Part shown: positions 1 through 6,933 of the stretch, one piece after another | Layout of the letters: each line of letters opens with the position of its first letter | Position numbering within the stretch: the first letter of the stretch is position 1 | Assembly (NCBI GenBank): GCA_023426545.1 | Contig: JAFAAN010000029.1 | Span: 41,242-105,241, forward strand | Source: Pseudomonadota bacterium | Lineage (GTDB): Bacteria > Myxococcota > Myxococcia > Myxococcales > Myxococcaceae | Direction: 5' to 3' | DNA: 64,000 nt | Program-made: the position numbers and the translations under genes | Notes under the pieces: generated by a model | The model's input: the letters and a program-made list of their open reading frames with translations, nothing else | Database searches by the model: none | Told to the model about the DNA's origin: nothing

Positions 1-1011
1 CTCAACCTCATCGATGGCCTGGACGGGCTCGCGGGCGGCGTGGCCTTCTTCGGCGTCAGCACCAACTTCATCCTCGCGCTCTCGCGCGGCGACGTGCTGC
101 TGTCGCTGCTGATGGCGGCGCTGGCGGGCGCCATCCTCGGGTTCCTGGTGTTCAACTTCAACCCGGCCTCCATCTTCATGGGAGACACCGGGAGCATGTT
201 CCTGGGCTTCGTGCTGGCGGCGGTGTCCATCAAGACGAGCACCAAGAGCGGCACGGCGGTGGCCATGCTGGTGCCGGTGATGGCGCTGGGCCTGCCCATC
301 ATGGACACCCTGCTGGCCATGGTGCGGCGCTCGCTGCTGGGGCGGCCGATGTTCAGCGCGGACCGGGAGCACATCCACCACCGGCTGATGAGCCAGTTGG
401 TGCTCAGCCACCGCGCCACGGTGCTGGTGCTGTATGGCCTGTGCGGCCTCTTCATGCTGGTGGCGCTGGCGCTGAGCTACGCCAGCAGCGCGCAGAGCGC
501 CGCGCTCCTGTGTGGCATGGCGGTGCTCATCGTGTTGCTGATGCGCCGGCTGGGCTACCTGGACCTGGGGCGCGCGAAGGGCATGCAGCAGGTCCGCCAG
601 CGCAACCTCTGGCTGCGGACGATGTCGCGGGACGTCACCCGCGCGGTGCGCGCCGCCGCTTCGCTGGAGGGCGTGTGGAGCGCGCTGCGCCCGCTCGCGG
701 ATGACCTGGGGCTGGCGCGCCAGGAGCTGCGCTTCCAGCGCATGTTCGAGCGGGGGATCGAGGAGGGCTGCGTCTTCGAGGCCCAGCGGTCCGCGGGCAC
801 GGGGATGCCGTTCGAGGTCAGCATCGCCATCAAGGATGGCGGTGAGGTGTTCGGCGCGTTGCTGCTGGTGTGGCGCGACGGCAGGTCGGCTCTCATCCGT
901 GATGAGGAGCTGGCGCTGGAGCAGGTCGCGGATGCCGTGGCGGAGAGCGTGGCGCGCCTGCGGCCCCACGTCCACGCGGAGCCCCGCCGCCTCGTCGCGT
1001 CGAGGAAGTGA
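1..1011 (+). CDS. WecA/MraY-type polyprenyl-phosphate sugar-1-phosphate transferase with GAF-like C-terminus (5' end outside window)
   Basis: This is the 3' part of a glycosyltransferase family 4 enzyme, which moves a sugar-1-phosphate from a UDP-sugar to undecaprenyl phosphate to start a surface polysaccharide. The frame is open from base 1 and begins inside the signature NLIDGLDGLAGG. FNFNPASIFMGDTGS and the family's histidine-rich loop (SADREHIHHRLM) follow, set among several hydrophobic segments. After about residue 185 the membrane part ends and roughly 130 soluble residues follow whose pattern (FEVSIAIKDGGEVFGALLLVW, then a long helix) resembles a GAF domain, which is not usual in WecA. 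The stop overlaps the next gene by 4 bases, so the two are probably cotranscribed. The sugar cannot be read from sequence. Confidence 0.9.
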   Translation, partial: LNLIDGLDGLAGGVAFFGVSTNFILALSRGDVLLSLLMAALAGAILGFLVFNFNPASIFMGDTGSMFLGFVLAAVSIKTSTKSGTAVAMLVPVMALGLPIMDTLLAMVRRSLLGRPMFSADREHIHHRLMSQLVLSHRATVLVLYGLCGLFMLVALALSYASSAQSAALLCGMAVLIVLLMRRLGYLDLGRAKGMQQVRQRNLWLRTMSRDVTRAVRAAASLEGVWSALRPLADDLGLARQELRFQRMFERGIEEGCVFEAQRSAGTGMPFEVSIAIKDGGEVFGALLLVWRDGRSALIRDEELALEQVADAVAESVARLRPHVHAEPRRLVASRK

Positions 1012-2099
1012 TGCGCGGAGGGAGCGCACCGTCCCGCGCCCGGCACGGAGGTGCTCCGCCCGGAGGGGCGAGCGCGCTCCGCGCGTTGCTGCGCGCGTGG
1101 CCGGACGCGCCAGCGCGCGCGGCGCCGGAGGGCGTGGAGGCGGACGGGCTGGTCCGCGCGGCGGTGCGCCATGGGCTGGTGGGCTTCGTGGAACACGCGG
1201 TGGCGCGAGCGGGCTGGGCGCTGCCCGAGGCGGCGAGGACGTCGCTGCGCCGGGAGGCGCTGGGGGGCGCGGCGCGGGCGCTGCGGGTGAAGGCCTTGCT
1301 GCTGCGGAGCCTGGACGCGCTGGCCCCGGTGGGACAGGTGCCGGTGCTGCTCAAGGGATACGGGCTGGCGCTGCGGCTGTACCCGGACCCGTTGCAGCGA
1401 GCCACCACGGACGTGGACCTGCTGGTGGCGCGCGCGGACGTGGGCGCCGCGGTCCAGGCCCTTGTCCCCGTGGGGCTGGTGGCGCGGCCGGAGGCGGGCT
1501 CCCGGCACGGTGAAGAAGACGCGCACCATCTGGAGCTCGCGGGACCCGCGGGGTTGGTGGAGCTGCACTACCGCGCGCTCGCGGGCTGGGGCGAGGCGCT
1601 CGAAGGGGACGCGTTGCTCGCGCGCGCGGACGCGGGGACGGTGGACGGGCGCGCCGTGCGGTGGCTGCGCCCCGAGGACGAAGCCGTGTACCTGGCGCTG
1701 CACGCGAGCCACCACGCCTTGCAGCGGCTGGCGTGGCTCTTCGACTTGAAGCTGCTGGCGCGGTCGGGCGCGCGGCTGGACTGGCGGACCGTGGTGGAGC
1801 GCGCACGCGGAACGGGGTTCCCGCACGCGGCCTGGTGCGCCTGGGACGCGGCATGGCGGCTGCTGGATGCGCCCGTGCCGGAGGAGGTGCTCGCGGCGCT
1901 GGCGCCGCCCCGGTGGCGGCAGGTGCTGGCGCGGCGCTTCTTCTCCGATGAGCGGCTGCTGGGAGCGTCGCTGCTGGACAGCCGCCCCGGGTGGATGGCG
2001 GCGAAGGTGCTGCTGGCGCCACGGATGGGCTCGCTGGCGCGGTACGGGGGCCGGCGCCTCCGGAATGCCCTGCGCGCGAGGCTCCGCGGTTCCGGCTGA
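1008..2099 (+). CDS. nucleotidyltransferase family protein (NTP_transf_5-like)
   Basis: 363 residues. The segment PVLLKGYGLALRLYPDP, near residue 110, followed by TTDVDLLV is the pattern of the uncharacterised nucleotidyltransferase family often found in polysaccharide clusters; the DxD acidic pair is present. The later segment around RWLRPEDEAVYLALHASHH also fits the family's C-terminal half. No signal peptide or membrane segment is seen. It starts with ATG overlapping the stop of the sugar-phosphate transferase gene (ATGA), so it is translationally coupled to it. Which molecule it modifies is unknown; a role in activating or decorating the polysaccharide is inference from position. Confidence 0.8.
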   Translation: MMRGGSAPSRARHGGAPPGGASALRALLRAWPDAPARAAPEGVEADGLVRAAVRHGLVGFVEHAVARAGWALPEAARTSLRREALGGAARALRVKALLLRSLDALAPVGQVPVLLKGYGLALRLYPDPLQRATTDVDLLVARADVGAAVQALVPVGLVARPEAGSRHGEEDAHHLELAGPAGLVELHYRALAGWGEALEGDALLARADAGTVDGRAVRWLRPEDEAVYLALHASHHALQRLAWLFDLKLLARSGARLDWRTVVERARGTGFPHAAWCAWDAAWRLLDAPVPEEVLAALAPPRWRQVLARRFFSDERLLGASLLDSRPGWMAAKVLLAPRMGSLARYGGRRLRNALRARLRGSG

Positions 2100-2273
2100 G
2101 CCGGGCGCCCGCTCGGGCCCCGGCCCCTGCTCCGGGCACCCGCGCGTCGCACCGGAGGGCCCGCTCCTGTCGGCGGGGCGTCCCTGCCGCCCGGGAATGA
2201 TGGGCTCCCACACATGGGGTGCGGCCATGCGGGCGTTGCAGGGTATGCGCCCAGGCCGTTAAAGGGGGGCACC

Positions 2274-3245
2274 ATGTCCGCCGGCCTGCTCGACACCTTC
2301 CGTGTGCTCTCCTCGTTCGACCCACCGCGTGGCGCGCTGCGGGGGGCGCCCTGGGAGCAGTACGTCGATTGGGCCATCGCCCAGGGCCTCGCGCCCCTGG
2401 CGGCCTACAACCTGGAGTACCGGCTGGGCGCGGGCAACGCGCCGGAGTGGGTGCGGGACAGGCTGCTGAGCATCTACCAGGGCTCCGTCAACGACAACGT
2501 GATGAAGCTCGTCAACTTCAAGCGCATCGTGGGCGCGCTGGAGGGGCGCAGGCTGGTGCTCATGGGGCCCGCGGCCTTCGCGGACTCGCTCTATCCCCAC
2601 GTGGGCTTCCGGCCCGTGCCGGAGCTGCAGATGTTGATGAAGCGGCTGGACGTGGACGGCTTCGCCGGCTTCCTCTCCAACCACGAGTTCGCCACTGAGC
2701 CCGACACCGGGAACAGCGGCGCCACGAAGGTGGTGTCCGACGGGCGCACCTTCATCCTGCTCTACTCGGACGTGCTGGGCCCCCAGCGCAAGGCGCAGAC
2801 CGCGGGCATCCTCGAACGCGCCAGGCCGATGAGGGTCTACGGCGCCTCCGTGTTCCGCCCCGAACTGGAGGACGCGGTGCTGCTGGTGGCGCTGGACCAT
2901 GCGCGCCATGGCTACGCGGTGCCGTGGGTGTCCTTCATCGACCTGCGCGAGCTCGTCACCGGCGCGAAGTGGATGGGCGGTGTGTACTCGCGCCCGCTGG
3001 ACGTGCCGGTGCTGCTCGCCCGCGCCGCGGAGTGGCGCCTGGAGCGGGCCCTGTACACGTCCCTGTCGATTGTCGCGCGGCTGTTCCCCGACGCCGCCGC
3101 GGACGCCACCGCGGCGCTGCCTCCGCTGCGGCGGGCGACGCGAGAGCTGCTGGAGCGGACCGTGGTGGGTCCCGTGTGCACCCCCGGCCGGACCACGGCG
3201 CTCAAGGGGATGGAGCGGGTCCGCCGCCTGCTCACGGGACAGTAG
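2274..3245 (+). CDS. degenerate nucleotidyltransferase-family paralogue
   Basis: 323 residues from an ATG preceded by the purine-rich AAAGGGGGG; upstream in-frame starts give an unlikely extension. The overall layout follows the preceding gene: a strand after RRLVLMGPAAFADSLYP, then a helix-rich half ending in FRPELEDAVLLVALDHARHG and FIDLRELV. Where the neighbour has the acidic TTDVDLLV, this protein has RPVPELQMLM, so the DxD metal ligands appear lost and it may not be catalytic. It follows the active-looking paralogue by about 175 bases in the same direction. Function unknown; a partner or structural role is a guess. Confidence 0.75.
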   Translation: MSAGLLDTFRVLSSFDPPRGALRGAPWEQYVDWAIAQGLAPLAAYNLEYRLGAGNAPEWVRDRLLSIYQGSVNDNVMKLVNFKRIVGALEGRRLVLMGPAAFADSLYPHVGFRPVPELQMLMKRLDVDGFAGFLSNHEFATEPDTGNSGATKVVSDGRTFILLYSDVLGPQRKAQTAGILERARPMRVYGASVFRPELEDAVLLVALDHARHGYAVPWVSFIDLRELVTGAKWMGGVYSRPLDVPVLLARAAEWRLERALYTSLSIVARLFPDAAADATAALPPLRRATRELLERTVVGPVCTPGRTTALKGMERVRRLLTGQ

Positions 3246-3348
3246 GCCCGGCTGCTCGCTGGGCGGTGCGGGTGCGGGGGATGGGCTTCCTTTCGGACTC
3301 CCTCCCGGCGTATGAGTCCGGGACGGGATATTCACTGGGGCTCCTTCA

Positions 3349-4647
3349 ATGCGTATTGCCATCATCGGAACCGGCTACGTCGGCCTGGTCGCGGGCACGT
3401 GCTTCGCGGACTCGGGGAACGACGTCACGTGCGTGGACATCGACGAGCGGAAGATCCGCATGCTCCAGGCGGGAGAGGTGCCCATCTACGAGCCGGGCCT
3501 GGAGGAGCTCATCAAGAAGAACGTGCGCGAGAAGCGCCTGTTCTTCACCCGGGACCTGACGGACGCCGTCACCCGGGCCCAGGTCGTCTTCATCGCCGTG
3601 GGCACGCCCGAGGGTGAGAGCGGAGACGCCGACCTCCAGTACGTGCTGGCCGCCGCCGAGCAGATTGGCAAGGCGATGAAGCAGTACACGGTGGTGGTGG
3701 ACAAGAGCACCGTGCCGGTGGGCACCGCGGACAAGGTGCGGGAGGCCATCCGCAGGGTGACGGACGTGGAGTTCGACGTCGTCTCCAACCCGGAGTTCCT
3801 CAAGGAAGGCGCGGCGCTGGACGACTTCCTCAAGCCCGACCGCGTCGTCATCGGCGTGGACTCCGAGCGGGCCCGCAAGGTGATGGCGGAGCTGTACGCG
3901 CCCTTCGTGCGCACCGAGAACCCGGTGCTGTTCATGGACACGCGCTCGGCGGAGCTGACGAAGTACGCGGCCAACGCCATGCTGGCCACGCGCATCTCCT
4001 TCATGAACGACATCGCCGCGCTCTGCGAGAAGGTGGGCGCGGACGTGGACTTCGTGCGCAAGGGCCTGGGCTCGGACAAGCGCATCGGCTACCCGTTCCT
4101 CTTCCCGGGCGTGGGCTACGGCGGCTCCTGCTTCCCCAAGGACGTGAAGGCGCTGGTGGCCACCGGGCGCGAGTTCGGCCTGGAGCTGGACCTGCTGCGC
4201 GCCGTGGAGCGCACCAACGAGCGCCAGAAGAAGCTGCTGGTGAACAAGGCCGCCAAACACTACGGCTCGCTGGAGGGCCGCAAGTTCGGCGTGTGGGGCC
4301 TGGCCTTCAAGCCGAAGACGGACGACATGCGCGAGGCGCCGTCCATCGAGGTCATCGAGGGCCTCATCGGCAAGGGCGCGCAGGTCATCGCGCATGACCC
4401 GGTGGCGCCGCACACGGCCCGGCGCGTCTTCGGTGAGCGCATCCGCTACGCCTCGGTGCCCTACGAGGCGCTGGAGGGCGTGGACGGCCTCTTCGTGGTG
4501 ACGGAGTGGAACGAGTTCCGCCACCCGGACTTCGAGCGCATGAAGTCGCTGATGAAGTCGCCCGTCATCTTCGACGGCCGCAACGTGTACGACCCGGCGC
4601 GCCTGCGTGAGCTGGGCTTCACCTACTACGGCATCGGCCGGCGGTAG
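3349..4647 (+). CDS. ugd: UDP-glucose 6-dehydrogenase
   Basis: 432 residues. It oxidises UDP-glucose to UDP-glucuronate with two NAD+, giving an acidic sugar donor for surface polysaccharide. The N-terminus has the Rossmann motif IGTGYVGLVAG. The central substrate-binding helix region contains SNPEFLKEGAALDDF, and the catalytic cysteine lies in GYGGSCFPKDVKAL. A second NAD/UDP-binding domain follows (FGVWGLAFKPKTDDMREAPS). Length matches the usual 430-450 residues. It begins about 100 bases after the preceding gene and ends 2 bases before the acyltransferase gene, which fits one envelope polysaccharide operon. A closely related UDP-mannose dehydrogenase activity cannot be excluded by eye, but the motifs favour Ugd. 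Confidence 0.95.
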   Translation: MRIAIIGTGYVGLVAGTCFADSGNDVTCVDIDERKIRMLQAGEVPIYEPGLEELIKKNVREKRLFFTRDLTDAVTRAQVVFIAVGTPEGESGDADLQYVLAAAEQIGKAMKQYTVVVDKSTVPVGTADKVREAIRRVTDVEFDVVSNPEFLKEGAALDDFLKPDRVVIGVDSERARKVMAELYAPFVRTENPVLFMDTRSAELTKYAANAMLATRISFMNDIAALCEKVGADVDFVRKGLGSDKRIGYPFLFPGVGYGGSCFPKDVKALVATGREFGLELDLLRAVERTNERQKKLLVNKAAKHYGSLEGRKFGVWGLAFKPKTDDMREAPSIEVIEGLIGKGAQVIAHDPVAPHTARRVFGERIRYASVPYEALEGVDGLFVVTEWNEFRHPDFERMKSLMKSPVIFDGRNVYDPARLRELGFTYYGIGRR

Positions 4648-4649
4648 CG

Positions 4650-5837
4650 GTGAGCGGCGGCAGGACCCTCGACGCGCTCACGGGGCTGCGCTTCGTCGCG
4701 GCCCTGCACGTCGTGCTGTTCCACTTCGCGTCGCCGAGCCTGGTCTCCGCGCCGCAGGTGCTGCGCGACTGGGTGGGGGCCGGCTATGCCGCCGTGGGGG
4801 TCTTCTTCGTCCTGTCGGGCTTCGTCCTCGCCTGGAACTACCTGGACGCGGACGGGCGCATGGAGGCGCCGCCGCGGGCCTTCTGGGCCGCGCGCGTCGC
4901 CCGGGTGTACCCCGTCTATGTGCTGGCATTCATCCTGTCCGCGCCCACCACCATCGCCGTGTCCGTGGGCGCCAATGGGTGGAAGCTGGCCACCGCGAAG
5001 CTGACGGTGTGCGGGCTGAGCGCGCTGGCTTTGCTCCAGGCGTGGGTGCCCCGGCTGGCGCTGTACTGGAACCCGCCGGGCTGGTCCGTGGCGGTGGAGG
5101 CCAGCTTCTACGGCCTCTTCCCCTGGCTGGCGCGGGGGTTGCCCCGGCTGCGCCCCACGTGGCTCCCGGTGGCCCTGGGGGGCACCTGGGCGCTGGGGCT
5201 GGCGCCGCCGCTGCTGTACCTGTGGCTGCTGCCGGACGGGCCCGGGCCCGTGGACGCGGCCTCTTCGGGGCCCTGGCTGATGGCGCTCAAATTCAACCCG
5301 CTGGCGCGGCTGCCCGAGTTCCTCTTCGGCGTGCTGCTCGGCTGGTGCTTCGTGCGCGAGCGGGCCGCGGGCGTACGGAAGGGCTCGGGCGCGGTGCTGG
5401 CGGCGCTGGGGACGGCGCTGCTGGTGGGGGCGGGCGCCGCGGGCCCGCGCCTGCCGTACCCGCTGATGCACAACGCGCTGCTGGCCCCAGCGTCGGGCCT
5501 GCTGGTGTACGGCCTCGCGCGAGGGGGCGGTGCCCTGGGCTGGCTGCTGGCACGTCCCACCCTGGTCCGGCTGGGGGGGGCCAGCTACGCGCTCTATCTG
5601 CTCCAGTATCCGGTGTCGGTGGCTGTCTTTGCCCTGGCGGATGGGCTGTCACCCTGGGTGGAGCTGCGCACGCATGGCAGGCTGCTGGCCCTCGTGCTGC
5701 TGCTGGGCGTGTCCGCGTCCCTGTGGGTGCACCGCTTCGTGGAGACGCCGCTCCGCGCGCGCGTCCGTGAAGCGCTGAAGCGCTGGGTGGGCTCACGGCG
5801 CGGGGCGGACGCGGGGACGGTGGTGTCCGGCACCTGA
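4650..5837 (+). CDS. acyltransferase 3 family membrane protein
   Basis: 395 residues from a GTG start 2 bases after the ugd stop. The N-terminus ALTGLRFVAALHVVLFHF holds the conserved Arg and His of the acyltransferase 3 (OafA/NodX) family, followed by GVFFVLSGFVLAWNYL and then about nine more hydrophobic helices. These integral inner-membrane proteins transfer acetyl or other acyl groups to sugars of O-antigen or exopolysaccharide. The short C-terminal tail is basic and cytoplasmic. Close spacing to ugd suggests it modifies the polysaccharide built with UDP-glucuronate; the acyl group and acceptor are unknown. Confidence 0.88.
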   Translation: MSGGRTLDALTGLRFVAALHVVLFHFASPSLVSAPQVLRDWVGAGYAAVGVFFVLSGFVLAWNYLDADGRMEAPPRAFWAARVARVYPVYVLAFILSAPTTIAVSVGANGWKLATAKLTVCGLSALALLQAWVPRLALYWNPPGWSVAVEASFYGLFPWLARGLPRLRPTWLPVALGGTWALGLAPPLLYLWLLPDGPGPVDAASSGPWLMALKFNPLARLPEFLFGVLLGWCFVRERAAGVRKGSGAVLAALGTALLVGAGAAGPRLPYPLMHNALLAPASGLLVYGLARGGGALGWLLARPTLVRLGGASYALYLLQYPVSVAVFALADGLSPWVELRTHGRLLALVLLLGVSASLWVHRFVETPLRARVREALKRWVGSRRGADAGTVVSGT

Positions 5838-5859
5838 GCTGCCGGGACGCGGCGGCGCT

Positions 5860-6150
5860 TCAGCGGGACAGGCCGCAGGCGCGCTTGCCTTCCTCGGTCT
5901 CGATGGCGCGGCAGTCGCAGCCTTCCACCAGCTCCTCGCACACGGCCTCGTCCTCGGACGTGGGCTCCACGCGGCCCTCCTCCTGGGACGCGCGCCGGAG
6001 GCACAGCTCCTTCTCCACGGAGTTGATGGAACAGTCGCACAGCTTCTCGGACAGCTCGCGGCAGGCGCCCTTGCAGCCAGCGAGGCCGGACAGGGCGGAA
6101 CAGAGGAGGGCGGCGGTGACGAGGAAGCGGCGCATGGATGCGGCGAACAT
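5860..6150 (-). CDS. small cysteine-rich lipoprotein
   Basis: 96 residues, or 91 if the more conventional start at 6135 (MRRFLVTAALL) is used. A signal peptide ends in the lipobox LAGC, so it should be a lipid-anchored envelope protein. The mature part of about 70 residues has nine cysteines including the lipidated one. The other eight fall into two similar units: ACRELSEKLCDCS...ELC and VCEELVEGCDCR...RAC. Each holds a CDC triplet flanked by single cysteines, pointing to two disulfide- or metal-bound repeats. It is convergent with the acyltransferase gene. No function is recognised. Confidence 0.72.
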   Translation of the reverse strand: MFAASMRRFLVTAALLCSALSGLAGCKGACRELSEKLCDCSINSVEKELCLRRASQEEGRVEPTSEDEAVCEELVEGCDCRAIETEEGKRACGLSR

Positions 6151-6250
6151 GCCAGAAGGTCCTCTGGATGCAAGCTGGCTTCGAGCCCTTCGTGTCCGGA
6201 GGGGATGCTACGGTCGGCCGCCTGCTTCACCCCAGGGGGAAACACCACGC

Positions 6251-6832
6251 ATGCTGTCATTCATCGCCGTCACACTGCTGGCCACCACGCCGACGTCGCA
6301 CTCCCTCTTGACGCCCACGACGGGCCGCTCCGTATCCGCCCACCTGCTCGTGGCCCAGGCGCCTGAGACGTCGCACCCGGAGGAGGACCTCGACGCCCGC
6401 ATCCAGGAGCTGACGCTGCGCGTGTCGCTGCTCCAGAGCGAGATTCGCGGCATCGACACCAACTGGCCCGCGGGCTCGCTGGTGATGGCGTACTCGGGCT
6501 ACGTGCTCTCGCCGCTGCTGCTCCTGGGCATCCCGCTCATCCTCATCGGGCTCGACAAGTCGGGCGAGGACAACGCGGGCACCTGGCTGGCCCTGGGCGC
6601 GGGCATGACGGTGGGGGGCGTCGCGGGCGTGGGGCTGCTCATCGCGGGCGTCGTCACCGGCGCCCAGGGCGCGAGCGTCAACCGGGCTCGCCGGGAAGAG
6701 CTGGTCCGTCAGCGCATCCAACTGGAGGACGAGCTGCGCGAGGTGCGGGCCCGGCGTGACGCACGCGGCGTGTTGCAGGCGCGGAGCTGGACGCCGCGCC
6801 CTGGCATTCCGCTGGTGGCCTTCGCCTTCTGA
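6251..6832 (+). CDS. envelope protein with two membrane segments and coiled coils, function unknown
   Basis: 193 residues from ATG at 6251; the open frame extends further upstream, but the sequence there is antisense to the lipoprotein gene, and a signal-peptide-like start (MLSFIAVTLLATTP) favours this ATG. Order of parts: signal peptide; a coiled-coil stretch (DLDARIQELTLRVSLLQSEI, about residues 40-60); a hydrophobic segment around LSPLLLLGIPLILIG; a second, glycine-rich one around MTVGGVAGVGLLIAGVVTG; and a charged coiled-coil tail rich in Arg and Glu. No enzymatic motif is seen. The layout suggests a small inner-membrane structural or regulatory protein. Confidence 0.7.
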   Translation: MLSFIAVTLLATTPTSHSLLTPTTGRSVSAHLLVAQAPETSHPEEDLDARIQELTLRVSLLQSEIRGIDTNWPAGSLVMAYSGYVLSPLLLLGIPLILIGLDKSGEDNAGTWLALGAGMTVGGVAGVGLLIAGVVTGAQGASVNRARREELVRQRIQLEDELREVRARRDARGVLQARSWTPRPGIPLVAFAF

Positions 6833-6850
6833 TGTCGGCTTTCGGGCACG

Positions 6851-6892
6851 GCCCGCCTCCCGGTGGCTCGTACTGGAGGCGGGGAGGCGGGC
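6851..6892. repeat. GC-rich inverted repeat between two genes
   Basis: An 11-base perfect inverted repeat, GCCCGCCTCCC and GGGAGGCGGGC, separated by 20 bases. It lies 20 bases after a stop and 40 bases before the next start. There is no run of T after it, so it may be an attenuating or Rho-assisted hairpin rather than a classic terminator. Confidence 0.4.
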
Positions 6893-6933
6893 GGGGGGAA
6901 GGGGCTCTGTGATACTTCCGCCTCCATTCCCGC

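Noticed and set aside
5838..5859. Possible terminator between the acyltransferase and the lipoprotein gene
   Set aside because: The 22-base gap has no convincing stem or T-run.
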